A DNA stretch of 64,000 nt from positions 682,001-746,000 of the forward strand of contig NZ_JAUYTT010000008.1 of NCBI RefSeq assembly GCF_030695035.1, in the 5' to 3' direction. Below the pieces are notes generated by a model. That model saw only the letters and a program-made list of their open reading frames with translations. It was not told the origin of the DNA and did no database searches. The position numbers and the translations under genes are program-made. The stretch is from Frigidibacter sp. (GTDB lineage: Bacteria; Pseudomonadota; Alphaproteobacteria; Rhodobacterales; Rhodobacteraceae). Positions 27,032 through 35,147 of the stretch are shown here, one piece after another; position 1 is the stretch's first letter; each line of letters starts with the position of its first letter.

Positions 27032-27487
27032 ATGACCCATACTGACACATTTCCCCGCCAATCCTGGCTGGGCCGCGCCGAAGCCTGGCTTGATGACCGT
27101 GGCAAAGGTGCCTGGATCGCGCTCATGGTGCTGTCCTTCATCTTCGTCTGGCCGCTCGGCCTCGCCATCCTCGCCTATATGATCTGGAGCAAACGCATGT
27201 TCGGAACCTGTTCTTCGCGCCGCCGTGGCGGCAATGACTTCACCCGCGGCATGGGCATGGGACGCGGCCAGCGCTTCGGCACCTCGGGCAACACCGCCTT
27301 CGACGCCTACAAGTCGGACACCCTGGCCCGGCTGGAGCGCGAGCAAGAAGAGTTCGAATCCTTCCTGCGCCGCCTGCGCGAGAGCAAGGACAAGTCCGAG
27401 TTCGACCAGTACATGACCGAGCGGGCCCGCGAAGCCTCGCAGCCGCAGACCGCGCCTGTACCGCAGTCGGGCGAAGACCGGACCTGA
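27032..27487 (+). CDS. DUF2852 membrane-anchored protein
   Basis: A 151-residue protein. The N-terminal part has one clear membrane helix (IALMVLSFIFVWPLGLAILA) and YMIWSKRMFG, the signature of DUF2852; the C-terminal half is a charged coiled coil (LEREQEEFESFLRRLRESKD) ending in a Pro/Gln-rich tail. The role is unknown in the family. It has a good ribosome site (GGAGGA) and is preceded by the twin operators and RpoH-like promoter described at 26923-26997, so it may be stress-induced. Confidence 0.85.
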   Translation: MTHTDTFPRQSWLGRAEAWLDDRGKGAWIALMVLSFIFVWPLGLAILAYMIWSKRMFGTCSSRRRGGNDFTRGMGMGRGQRFGTSGNTAFDAYKSDTLARLEREQEEFESFLRRLRESKDKSEFDQYMTERAREASQPQTAPVPQSGEDRT

Positions 27488-27534
27488 GACCGGGCCTGAC
27501 CTCGAGGCTCTGGCCGCAGGGCCACGATGACGAC

Positions 27535-27560
27535 ATCGGGGCGGCACTCGCCCCGATTTT
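27535..27560 (+). terminator. Rho-independent terminator after DUF2852
   Basis: Stem ATCGGGGCG / CGCCCCGAT (9 bp), loop GCACT, then TTTTCT. It separates DUF2852 from the RDD gene. Confidence 0.8.
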
Positions 27561-27597
27561 CTGCCCTGCCCTTTGCACCCTGCCCCGGAGTTCCCAT

Positions 27598-28080
27598 ATG
27601 CCCCGCATGACAGACCCATATTCCCCCCAATTCGAAGACCGCGACAGGCTTTGGGGCCTGCCCGATCCCGACATCCAGCCCGGCTTTTATGCCGGCGTGC
27701 CGTTCAAGCGGCTGGTCGCCTGGCTGGTCGATTTCGTGATGGTCGCCATCCTCACCGCCATCGTGGTGCCCTTCACTGCCTTCACGGCGCTGTTCTTCCT
27801 GCCGCTGCTCTATTTCACGCTGGATCTGATCTATCGCTGGTCGACCATCGCCAATGGCTCCTCGACCTGGGGGATGCGGCTGATGGGGATCGAGCTGCGC
27901 ACCCGCGCCGGGCAAAAGCTGGATAGCGGCCTCGCGCTGGTGCACACGCTGGGGTTCATCCTGACCTCGGCGACGATGCTGCCGCAGCTTCTGTCGGCCG
28001 GGATGATGCTGACGCTGCCGCGCGGACAGGGCCTGACCGACGTGGTTCTGGGCACGACGGCGATCAACCGCGCCGCCTGA
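27598..28080 (+). CDS. RDD-family membrane protein
   Basis: A 160-residue protein with three membrane helices. The RDD signature is recognisable: FKRLVAWLVDFVMVA (Arg and Asp in helix 1), YRWSTIANGSSTWGMRLMGI (the GxTxGxxxxG loop) and a C-terminal helix. RDD proteins are putative transporters or membrane-modification factors; one member acts as a Na+/H+ antiporter, but the function here is unknown. ATG at 27598 or 27607 could start it; the upstream terminator shows independent transcription. Confidence 0.85.
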   Translation: MPRMTDPYSPQFEDRDRLWGLPDPDIQPGFYAGVPFKRLVAWLVDFVMVAILTAIVVPFTAFTALFFLPLLYFTLDLIYRWSTIANGSSTWGMRLMGIELRTRAGQKLDSGLALVHTLGFILTSATMLPQLLSAGMMLTLPRGQGLTDVVLGTTAINRAA

Positions 28081-28154
28081 CGCCGACATCACTGCGGGCA
28101 AACGCAGCCTCCGGACGGCGCAATGCTGCCCGGGGGCTGCGTCACGAATCGTGC

Positions 28155-28183
28155 TTGGCGGATCTGTAACGGCGCGGTAACGT
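28155..28183 (+). promoter_or_regulatory. Promoter of bpt
   Basis: TTGGCG (28155-28160), 17-base spacer, TAACGT (28178-28183). An 11-base palindrome CACGA-A-TCGTG (28143-28153) abuts the -35. Confidence 0.5.
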
Positions 28184-28253
28184 TGCCGCATCTGCAAGCC
28201 CTTCCCGCCCGCACCCCGCTGCCGTCCTGCCTTTCGAGAGCTGTTGCCCGACC

Positions 28254-29090
28254 ATGCGCCACACTCTGCCCATCGCGCCGCAGTTCTACGTGACGGCACC
28301 GCAGACCTGCCCCTATCTGGAGGGCCGGGCAGAGCGCAAACTGTTCACCGCGCTGCAGGGCGAGGGCGCGGGCCGGTTGAATGATGCGCTGTCCAAGCAG
28401 GGCTTCCGGCGGTCGCAGAACGTGCTTTACCGCCCCTCTTGCGCCGATTGCTCGGCCTGCATGTCGGCGCGCATCCGGGTGGCGGATTTCACCCCCAGCC
28501 GCACGCAGCGCCGGGTGCTGCGCCGCAATGATGACCTCAAGCGCGAGGCGACCAGCCCCTGGGCGACCGAGGATCAGTATACCCTGTTCCGCCGCTATCT
28601 GGACAGCCGCCACGCCGATGGCGGCATGGCCGACATGGACATCTTCGAATTCGCCGCGATGATCGAGGAGACTCCGGTCAAGACGCGCGTCATTGAGTAT
28701 TCGACCACTCCCGCAGTTGGCAGCCGCAAGCGGCCGCTGACGGCAGTCTGCCTGACCGATGTCCTCGATGACGGGTTGAGCATGGTCTACAGCTTTTACG
28801 ATCCGGCGCGGATCGATGACAGCCTTGGCACCTATATCATCCTCGACCATGTGGCGCTGGCCCGGCAGGTCAGCCTGCCCTACGTCTATCTGGGCTATTG
28901 GGTGCCGGGCAGCCGCAAGATGGGCTACAAGGCCAACTTCTCGGCGCTGGAGATCTACAAGGCTGGCACCTGGCAGCCGATCGGCGATCCTTGCGCGCAT
29001 AGCTCCGAGACGCATCCGCTGTCGGTGGACCCGATTGCCGAGCAGGTGGCGCGGATCTCGCTGCCCGATACCAAGCCCGTGCGCGGTTAG
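28254..29090 (+). CDS. bpt: Aspartate/glutamate leucyltransferase (Bpt/ATE family)
   Basis: A 278-residue aminoacyl-tRNA-protein transferase that adds Leu to proteins with N-terminal Asp or Glu, marking them for ClpS/ClpAP. Motifs: the N-terminal [11 protein letters not shown], the Cys-containing [14 protein letters not shown] with CSACMSARI, and the C-terminal [20 protein letters not shown]. It was formerly annotated as arginyltransferase. The stop codon lies inside the first of three hairpin repeats (29080-29151). Confidence 0.93.
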   Translation: MRHTLPIAPQFYVTAPQTCPYLEGRAERKLFTALQGEGAGRLNDALSKQGFRRSQNVLYRPSCADCSACMSARIRVADFTPSRTQRRVLRRNDDLKREATSPWATEDQYTLFRRYLDSRHADGGMADMDIFEFAAMIEETPVKTRVIEYSTTPAVGSRKRPLTAVCLTDVLDDGLSMVYSFYDPARIDDSLGTYIILDHVALARQVSLPYVYLGYWVPGSRKMGYKANFSALEIYKAGTWQPIGDPCAHSSETHPLSVDPIAEQVARISLPDTKPVRG

Positions 29091-29151
29091 CGCACATCTA
29101 TAGTCATCCTGCGCGGTTAGCGCACAACTCCAATCCTGCGCGGTTAGCGCA
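29080..29151 (+). repeat. Three direct copies of a 15-base hairpin at the bpt 3' end
   Basis: TGCGCGGTTAGCGCA at 29080-29094, 29110-29124 and 29137-29151. Each copy is TGCGC-GGTTA-GCGCA, a 5-bp hairpin. The first contains the bpt stop TAG; copies 2 and 3 share ATCC before and CAC after. A degenerate fourth begins near 29164. Confidence 0.85.
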
Positions 29152-29288
29152 CTCGCAAGCTGCTGCGCGGCGCGCCCGCAACGCATCTGCGAAATCGCGC
29201 CGGGATGCGGCAATTTGCGCAGGCCGCGCTTGAATCCCCCGGCCGGTGCCCCATTTTAGGGCAGGAAATCGCACCGGGAACCCATTCT

Positions 29289-30218
29289 GTGACTTACCTT
29301 TTTCTTGTGATCGGCCTTGTGGGGCTGTTTGTCGGTGGCGAATTTCTGGTGCGGGGCGCCGTGGGTATCGCCCGCAAGTTCGGCCTGTCACCGCTGGTGA
29401 TCGGCCTGACGGTGGTGGGCTTTGGCACCTCGATGCCCGAGCTTCTGGTCTCGGTGCAGGCCGCACTTGGCGGCACCCCGGCAATTGCGATGGGCAATGT
29501 CGTCGGATCGAACATTGCCAATATCCTGCTGATCCTTGGCGTTGCGGCGGTGATCGCGCCGATCTCTGTCGCCTTCGGACCGCTGCGCCGCGATCTGGCG
29601 GTGATGCTGGCGGCGACGCTGGTGCTATGGGGGATGATCCTTGGCGGCTATCTGGGCCGGATCGAGGGGTTCATCCTGTTCGCTGGCCTCGTGGCTTTCC
29701 TCTGGGCGGCGCTGCGCAGCGGCACGGCCGAGGAGGAGGAGACGGACGCGACGGCGAGCGTCGCGCTGCCCCCCCTGTGGCGGTCGGTGCTGATCGCGGT
29801 GGCGGGGCTGGCCGTGCTGATGATCTCGGCCCGGCTGCTGATCGATGCCGCGACCGAGCTTGCCCGCGCCTTCGGCATTTCCGAAGCGGTGATCGGCCTG
29901 ACCATCGTCGCCATCGGTACCTCGCTGCCCGAGCTTGCAACCTCGGTGGTGGCGGCGATGCGCAAGCAGGCGGATATCGCGGTCGGCAACGTGGTCGGGT
30001 CGAACATCTTCAACATCCTCGGCATCCTCGGAATGACCGCCATCATCGCGCCGATCCCGGTCGAGCCGCGCTTTGCCGGGATCGACATGGGGCTCGCTTT
30101 TGTGGCGGCGGCGGGGCTGGCCTTCATCTCGTGGAAATGGGGCCGGCTGGGGCGGCCGGCGGGGACCGGGCTGCTGCTGGTCTATGTCGGATACATCGCG
30201 GCGATGGCGGTGATCTGA
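29289..30218 (+). CDS. CaCA-family sodium/calcium exchanger (YrbG type)
   Basis: A 309-residue, about ten-helix antiporter. The two inverted alpha repeats are clear: first with GLTVVGFGTSMPELLVS and MGNVVGSNIANILLILG, second with GLTIVAIGTSLPELATS and VGNVVGSNIFNILGILG. These hold the ion-binding Glu/Asn/Ser residues. An acidic cytoplasmic loop (AEEEETDAT) separates the halves. It probably exports Ca2+ using Na+ or H+. I chose GTG at 29289, where the first helix begins; an ATG at 29205 would add a tail without family features. Confidence 0.9.
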   Translation: MTYLFLVIGLVGLFVGGEFLVRGAVGIARKFGLSPLVIGLTVVGFGTSMPELLVSVQAALGGTPAIAMGNVVGSNIANILLILGVAAVIAPISVAFGPLRRDLAVMLAATLVLWGMILGGYLGRIEGFILFAGLVAFLWAALRSGTAEEEETDATASVALPPLWRSVLIAVAGLAVLMISARLLIDAATELARAFGISEAVIGLTIVAIGTSLPELATSVVAAMRKQADIAVGNVVGSNIFNILGILGMTAIIAPIPVEPRFAGIDMGLAFVAAAGLAFISWKWGRLGRPAGTGLLLVYVGYIAAMAVI

Positions 30219-30336
30219 GGCGGGTCCGGCGCTTTGTGGCGCCGGATTTCGTCAATATGTCGGCCATTCAGCATTGCGCGCAAGAAATGGAATGCCGGAT
30301 GCGGCATCCGCGACACATTATGTGCAATTCTCGGGG

Positions 30337-30365
30337 TTGACGCCCCTTCCGCCCCCTCCTAATGA
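30337..30365 (+). promoter_or_regulatory. ilv operon promoter
   Basis: TTGACG (30337-30342), 17-base spacer, TAATGA (30360-30365): the best sigma-70 match in the window. Transcription should start near 30372, about 28 bases before the leader peptide. Confidence 0.75.
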
Positions 30366-30399
30366 TACCGCCGAAGGCAACGCAAAGGGCCCCGGGCAG

Positions 30400-30447
30400 A
30401 TGGCACGGATTCTCGTACTCGTAAGGAACAGGCGCATGGGCCGGTAA
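30400..30447 (+). CDS. ilv operon leader peptide
   Basis: A 15-residue reading frame, MARILVLVRNRRMGR, with five consecutive branched-chain codons (Ile-Leu-Val-Leu-Val, 30409-30423). It sits between a strong promoter and a terminator upstream of acetolactate synthase, the arrangement of amino-acid attenuation leaders. The stop codon lies directly after the left arm of the antiterminator, so a ribosome finishing the peptide would cover that arm, while one stalled at the Ile/Leu/Val codons would leave it free. Too short for routine gene callers. Translation is inferred. Confidence 0.8.
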   Translation: MARILVLVRNRRMGR

Positions 30448-30498
30448 CGGTTGACCATAATGGTTCCCCATGCGCCCCCGCCGACACGGGGGCTTTTT
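30431..30498 (+). promoter_or_regulatory. ilv attenuator: antiterminator and terminator hairpins
   Basis: Antiterminator arms GGCGCATGGG (30431-30440) and CCCATGCGCC (30468-30477), perfect over 10 bp, with an inner ACCAT-A-ATGGT. Terminator arms GCCCCCG (30474-30480) and CGGGGGC (30487-30493) followed by TTTTT (30494-30498). The arms overlap at 30474-30477, so only one structure can form. Confidence 0.82.
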
Positions 30499-30525
30499 GT
30501 TGCGGATTTTGGCAGGAGACGGGCG

Positions 30526-32280
30526 ATGCAACGGCAGATGACCGGCGCGAGGATGGTGGTTCAGGCGCTGAAGGATCAGGGCGTCGATGTGGTGTTCGGG
30601 TATCCGGGCGGCGCGGTGCTGCCGATCTATGACGAGATCTTCCAGCAGAACGACATCCGCCACATCCTCGTGCGCCACGAACAGGGCGCCGTGCACATGG
30701 CCGAGGGCTATGCGCGGTCGACCGGCAAGCCGGGCGTGGTGCTGGTGACCTCGGGCCCCGGGGCCACGAATGCCGTGACCGGGCTGACCGATGCGCTGAT
30801 GGACTCGATCCCGCTGGTGGTGCTGACGGGCCAAGTCCCGACCTTCATGATCGGCACCGACGGCTTCCAGGAGGCCGACACGGTCGGCATCACCCGGCCC
30901 TGCACCAAGCATAACTGGCTGGTGAAGGATACCGACAAACTGGCGGAAACGCTGCATCAGGCCTTCCACATTGCCATGGCGGGCCGCCCCGGCCCGGTGC
31001 TGATCGACATCCCCAAGGACGTGCAATTCGCCACCGGCACCTATGCCGGGCCGAAGCAGGCGCGGGTGTCGCATTACCAGCCGAAGGTGAAGGGCGATAT
31101 CGAGGCGATCACCAAGCTGGTGGAGCTGATCGAACAGGCCGAGCGCCCGGTGTTCTACACCGGCGGCGGCGTTATCAACTCCGGCCCCGGCGCCAGCCAG
31201 CTGCTGCGCGAGTTGGCGGATGGCACGGGCTTTCCCGTCACCTCGACCCTGATGGGGCTTGGCGCCTATCCTGCCAGCGGCAAGGGCTGGCTGGGGATGC
31301 TGGGGATGCATGGCCTCTATGAGGCCAACCTCGCCATGCATGGCTGCGACCTGATGATCAACCTTGGCGCGCGCTTCGACGACCGCATCACCGGGCGGAT
31401 CGCCGATTTCAGCCCGCGCTCCATCAAGGCGCATGTCGATATCGACCCCTCCTCGATCAACAAGGTGGTGCGGGTCGATCTGCCCATCGTCGGCGATATC
31501 GGCCATGTGCTGGAAGACCTGCTGAAGGTCTGGAAGGCGCGCGGCCGCAAGGTCAACAAGGACGGCCTTGCCAAATGGTGGGGCCAGATCGAGCAGTGGA
31601 AGCTGAAGAAATGCCTGTCCTACAAGGGCTCCACCACCACCATCAAGCCGCAATATGCGCTGGAACGGCTGGAGGCGCTGACCAAGGGCCAGGACCGCTA
31701 CATCACCACCGAAGTGGGCCAGCACCAGATGTGGGCGGCGCAGTTCCTGAACTTTGATGCGCCGAACCGCTGGATGACCTCCGGCGGGCTCGGGACCATG
31801 GGCTATGGCCTGCCGGCCTCCATCGGCGTGCAGATCGCGCATCCGGAGGCGCTGGTGGTCAACGTCGCGGGTGAGGCGTCGTGGCTGATGAACATGCAGG
31901 AAATGGGCACAGCGGTGCAGTTCCGCGCCCCGGTCAAGCAGTTCATCCTGAACAACGAACGGCTGGGCATGGTGCGGCAATGGCAGCAACTGCTGCATGG
32001 CGAGCGCTATTCGCAAAGCTGGAGCGAGAGCCTGCCCGATTTCGTGAAGCTGGCCGAGGCCTTCGGCTGCAAGGGCATCCGCTGCTCGGACCCCGCGCTG
32101 CTGGACGATGCGATCATGGAGATGCTGGCCTATGACGGCCCGGTGATCTTCGATTGCCTCGTCGAGAAGCACGAGAATTGCTACCCGATGATCCCCAGCG
32201 GCAAGGCCCATAACGAGATGCTGATGGGCGATGCCGGGGTTGAGGGGGCGATTCAGGCTGGCGGCGCGGTGCTGGTGTGA
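30526..32280 (+). CDS. ilvB: Acetolactate synthase, large catalytic subunit
   Basis: A 584-residue thiamine-diphosphate enzyme for the first common step of Ile/Val/Leu synthesis. N-terminal domain with YPGGAVLPIYDEI and the catalytic Glu in VRHEQGAVHMAEGYAR; FAD-binding middle domain; C-terminal TPP domain with MGYGLPASIGVQ and the divalent-metal region, here NVAGEASWLMNMQE where most family members have GDGSFxMN. The ATG at 30526 is preceded by AGGAG. It is controlled by the leader at 30337-30498. Confidence 0.96.
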   Translation: MQRQMTGARMVVQALKDQGVDVVFGYPGGAVLPIYDEIFQQNDIRHILVRHEQGAVHMAEGYARSTGKPGVVLVTSGPGATNAVTGLTDALMDSIPLVVLTGQVPTFMIGTDGFQEADTVGITRPCTKHNWLVKDTDKLAETLHQAFHIAMAGRPGPVLIDIPKDVQFATGTYAGPKQARVSHYQPKVKGDIEAITKLVELIEQAERPVFYTGGGVINSGPGASQLLRELADGTGFPVTSTLMGLGAYPASGKGWLGMLGMHGLYEANLAMHGCDLMINLGARFDDRITGRIADFSPRSIKAHVDIDPSSINKVVRVDLPIVGDIGHVLEDLLKVWKARGRKVNKDGLAKWWGQIEQWKLKKCLSYKGSTTTIKPQYALERLEALTKGQDRYITTEVGQHQMWAAQFLNFDAPNRWMTSGGLGTMGYGLPASIGVQIAHPEALVVNVAGEASWLMNMQEMGTAVQFRAPVKQFILNNERLGMVRQWQQLLHGERYSQSWSESLPDFVKLAEAFGCKGIRCSDPALLDDAIMEMLAYDGPVIFDCLVEKHENCYPMIPSGKAHNEMLMGDAGVEGAIQAGGAVLV

Positions 32281-32822
32281 TGCAGGACCCCGACATGAGC
32301 CGTCACTGGCTCATGTCGAGCCAGCGCGAGCAGTCGCTGGAATACGTTCTGCTGGGTGCCCTGTGTCAGGAAATGTGGAAACGGGGCTGTCCGCTGGATA
32401 TCCTGCGCTCTCACACCGATCAGTCGGGCTATGATCTGGTCCTTGATACCGGGGGCGCCCTTCGCTTCGTGCAGCTCAAGTCGAGCTATATCGGCGCGAG
32501 GGCCGCCAGCCAAAGCGTCAATGTCGCGCTCGCCGCAAAGCCCGGCGGGTGCATCATCTGGCTTCGGTTCGATGAGGCGGACCTGAGCCTGGACCACTTC
32601 TTGTTCTTCGGCGCCGCCGAGCCCGGCGGGATGCTGCCCGACCTTGGGGAGCGCGCCGTCAAGCATACCAAGGGCAACGCCGAGGGCATCAAGGCCATTC
32701 GCCCGGGATTGCGCAGCCTTTCCCGCAGCCGCTTTGAGCGGATCGACAACATTCAGGCTTTGGCCGACAGGCTGTTTGGCCGCCACGAGACAACAAACGA
32801 GGGATTGCCATGTCCGCACTGA
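32280..32822 (+). CDS. Hypothetical protein, possible PD-(D/E)XK nuclease fold
   Basis: About 180 residues (ATG 32280, overlapping the ilvB stop; ATG 32295 behind AGGA is also possible). After a helical N-terminus (QREQSLEYVLLGALCQEMW) the segment GYDLVLDTGG followed by RFVQLKSSY has the spacing of a PD-(D/E)XK active site (Asp ... Gln-x-Lys), as in DUF4365-like proteins. It lies between the two acetolactate synthase subunit genes and overlaps ilvN by 13 bases, so it is co-transcribed. Function unknown; the fold is inferred from a short motif only. Confidence 0.6.
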   Translation: MQDPDMSRHWLMSSQREQSLEYVLLGALCQEMWKRGCPLDILRSHTDQSGYDLVLDTGGALRFVQLKSSYIGARAASQSVNVALAAKPGGCIIWLRFDEADLSLDHFLFFGAAEPGGMLPDLGERAVKHTKGNAEGIKAIRPGLRSLSRSRFERIDNIQALADRLFGRHETTNEGLPCPH

Positions 32823-33370
32823 ACATCAAGCAAGGGTCCACCAGCCATTCCGCCTATGAGCTGCGCGATCCCCATGCCGAGATCGTCGAGACGCATACGC
32901 TGGCGGTGATGGTCGATAACGAGGCGGGGGTGCTGGCCCGGGTCATCGGCCTGTTCTCGGGGCGGGGCTACAATATCGACAGCCTCACGGTAGCCGAGGT
33001 GGACCACAAGGGCCATCGCAGCCGCATCACGGTGGTGACGCGGGGCACGCCGGGGGTGATCGAGCAGATCAAGGCGCAGCTTGGCCGGCTGGTGCCCGTG
33101 CATGAGGTGCATGACCTGACGGTCGAGGGCCCGGCGGTGGAGCGGGAGCTGGCGCTGTTCAAGGTCGCCGGCACCGGGGATCGCCGGGTCGAGGCGCTGC
33201 GGCTGGCCGATATCTTCCGCGCCAATGTGGTGGATTCGACGCTGGAAAGCTTCGTGTTCGAGATCACCGGCACCGTGGAAAAGATTGACGCCTTTGCCGA
33301 CCTGATGCGGCCGCTGGGGCTGGTGGATGTGGCGCGCACCGGCGTCGCGGCGCTGTCGCGGGGCATCTGA
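32810..33370 (+). CDS. ilvN: Acetolactate synthase, small regulatory subunit
   Basis: A 186-residue subunit giving valine feedback control and full activity to IlvB. N-terminal ACT domain with HTLAVMVDNEAGVLARVIGL, FSGRGYNIDSLTVAEVD and RITVVTRG; C-terminal ALS_ss_C domain (LALFKVAGTGDRRVEALRL, FVFEITGTVEKIDAF). An N-terminal extension of about 25 residues precedes the ACT domain, as usual in alphaproteobacteria. It overlaps the nuclease-like gene by 13 bases. Confidence 0.95.
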   Translation: MSALNIKQGSTSHSAYELRDPHAEIVETHTLAVMVDNEAGVLARVIGLFSGRGYNIDSLTVAEVDHKGHRSRITVVTRGTPGVIEQIKAQLGRLVPVHEVHDLTVEGPAVERELALFKVAGTGDRRVEALRLADIFRANVVDSTLESFVFEITGTVEKIDAFADLMRPLGLVDVARTGVAALSRGI

Positions 33371-33405
33371 GGCACGGGCATTTAAGGTGGGGCGCGGCGG
33401 CCTGC

Positions 33406-33900
33406 TCAGGCAAGGCCGCTGCGGCGCCACCTGGGCTGCATCTCGGTGACGGCCGGGCCCTGATCGAGTGCGACCGGCGATGCGGGCAAAGGCTCGGCCG
33501 GCACGGGCTTCATCATCCCCTGCCCGGGCGGAACCGGCGCGAAGGGCGCGGGCGGGAAGGCGGGGGTGGTCGGGCGCCATGCGGGACGGGGATCGGGCGC
33601 GCCTTCGCCCGCCACACCCAGTGCCGCCCCCTTCAGCGAGGCGGGCAGCGCCGGGCCCCAGTCAGCCTCGAGAATCGACAGGTTGCGCACCAGTCGCAGC
33701 CCGCCGGCAACGGCCGTGTCCAGGGTCACAAGATCGCCGACCGCGGGCCAGCGCGGCGGGGCGGGATCCGGCGACAGGTAATCGGGCGCTTCGGCAAGGC
33801 CGTCATAGCCCTTGAGATAGGCGATATCGCCATGATCCTCGCACCAGACCACGGCGGCCTGCGTGGATTCCTTCGACCAGACGACAACACCCAGCATCAC
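33406..33900 (-). CDS. Hypothetical protein
   Basis: A 164-residue protein I do not recognise. The N-terminal half (MLGVVVWSKESTQAAVVWCE, DHGDIAYLKG, VGDLVTLDTAV) looks like a small beta-barrel; the C-terminal half is Pro/Ala-rich and probably disordered. No signal peptide or membrane helix. It is convergent with ilvN (35-base gap, containing a hairpin) and stands alone. Two adjacent start ATGs are possible. Confidence 0.6.
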   Translation of the reverse strand: MMLGVVVWSKESTQAAVVWCEDHGDIAYLKGYDGLAEAPDYLSPDPAPPRWPAVGDLVTLDTAVAGGLRLVRNLSILEADWGPALPASLKGAALGVAGEGAPDPRPAWRPTTPAFPPAPFAPVPPGQGMMKPVPAEPLPASPVALDQGPAVTEMQPRWRRSGLA

Positions 33901-33940
33901 AGCCTCGTTACCCCAACATCTGCTTGTAGCCCGGGGCGGT

Positions 33941-33995
33941 TCGCGGCGCTGGAATAGTTCCGGTTGCAGATATCCGAATTCGCGGCGCTGGAATT
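33941..33995. repeat. 16-base direct repeat upstream of the XRE regulator
   Basis: TTCGCGGCGCTGGAAT at 33941-33956 and again, identical, at 33980-33995, a 39-base period, in the divergent region between the hypothetical gene and the XRE-type regulator. The period is close to four helical turns less one half, and the copies could be regulator half-sites. Confidence 0.6.
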
Positions 33996-34101
33996 TGCCC
34001 TTGATGCGGTTTAGACTAAAATGTGATGCGGACCCGCGTCAATCCTGCCGGTTCAGGTGCGACGGGGGGCCGCTGCCGCCCAGAGCCAGAGGAGTCCTGT
34101 G

Positions 34102-34971
34102 ATGCAGGACCGTATCGCAGCCCCTGCAACCTCCTCGCGCACGACGAGCGGTGCCGGTGTCACCCCCACCCCGCAGCATCTGCGCGCCATGTTCGGGCAT
34201 AACCTACGCCAGCTGGTGGCGGGCGAGCCGACCGTGGCCGACCTCTGCCGCCGGCTTGGCATCAACCGCAGCCAATTCAACCGCTACCTGCAGGGCGAGG
34301 CCTTTCCGCGCCCCGACATCCTGCACCGGATCTGCGCGCATTTCCGCGTCGATGCCCGGATCTTGCTGGAGCCTCTGGAGGCGCAGCGCCCAGGCCCTGC
34401 CCCGGCGACGCCGCTGGCGGCCGCACTCGCCGCGCTTGGTACCGCGATGGCGGGGCGCGATGTGGCGGTGACACAGGGGATGCTGCCGGACGGGCTCTAC
34501 CGCTTCTGGCGGCGGTCCTTTGCGCAGCCGGACCTGGCGCTGAGCACGATCTGCCGGGTCTGGCGCGCGGGTGGGGCGACGCTGTTCCGCGCCAGCGAGC
34601 CGATGCTGCCCAACCCGGTGCTACCGGGGCCGCGCGACAGTGGCCGCCGCCGCAGGCTGGTGCCGCATCACGGGGTGTTCTTGCAGGCCGAGGACGGGGT
34701 GACGCTGATTTGCGCGGTGCCCGGCAGCCGGATCCTGCGGCTGAGCTTCCTGCGCTCGGGTCATGCCGGGGTGGCGACGCTGTATCCGGGGTTCTCGGTG
34801 CTGACCCGCGACCGCGCCGACGGGCTGCTGCGGGTGGCACCGCTGCTGTTGGAACGGCTGCCCGATGCGATGGGCCCGCGGCTGGAGGCGGCGCGGGGCC
34901 GCGGTTATCACCGGCCCGAGATGCTGCCTGATCTGCTGCGAGGCATCTTGATGGCGGACAGCGTCGGCTGA
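34102..34971 (+). CDS. XRE-type HTH transcriptional regulator
   Basis: A 289-residue protein. Residues about 30-95 form an HTH of the Cro/C1 type (GEPTVADLCRRLGINRSQFN, RYLQGEAFPRPDILHRICAH). The remaining 190 residues have no motif I can name; they look like a folded ligand-sensing domain. ATG 34102 follows AGAGGAG. Stand-alone gene upstream of the respiratory island; whether it controls that island is unknown. Direct repeats in its 5' region may be its target. Confidence 0.8.
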   Translation: MQDRIAAPATSSRTTSGAGVTPTPQHLRAMFGHNLRQLVAGEPTVADLCRRLGINRSQFNRYLQGEAFPRPDILHRICAHFRVDARILLEPLEAQRPGPAPATPLAAALAALGTAMAGRDVAVTQGMLPDGLYRFWRRSFAQPDLALSTICRVWRAGGATLFRASEPMLPNPVLPGPRDSGRRRRLVPHHGVFLQAEDGVTLICAVPGSRILRLSFLRSGHAGVATLYPGFSVLTRDRADGLLRVAPLLLERLPDAMGPRLEAARGRGYHRPEMLPDLLRGILMADSVG

Positions 34972-35147
34972 CGGGCCGCGATAAATCGGCGGCAGCGGAC
35001 GATTGAGGCGAACCATTTGGCGCGCGCCGCGTTGGGCCGGCAGAGTGCCCGCCAGACCTGCCCCGACGGGGTGCGTCTGGCTGCGCATCCCGAAGCGCTG
35101 CCGACCCCGCCGCCGCGGGTCTGCCCTGCCCTGCGAGAGGACCGACG

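Noticed and set aside
29080-29151. CRISPR-like array
   Set aside because: Only three 15-base units, with related flanks and no spacers of even length or cas genes.
30268-32211. A 647-codon minus-strand frame opposite ilvB
   Set aside because: Shadow of ilvB with no recognisable domain, and it would run through the attenuator.
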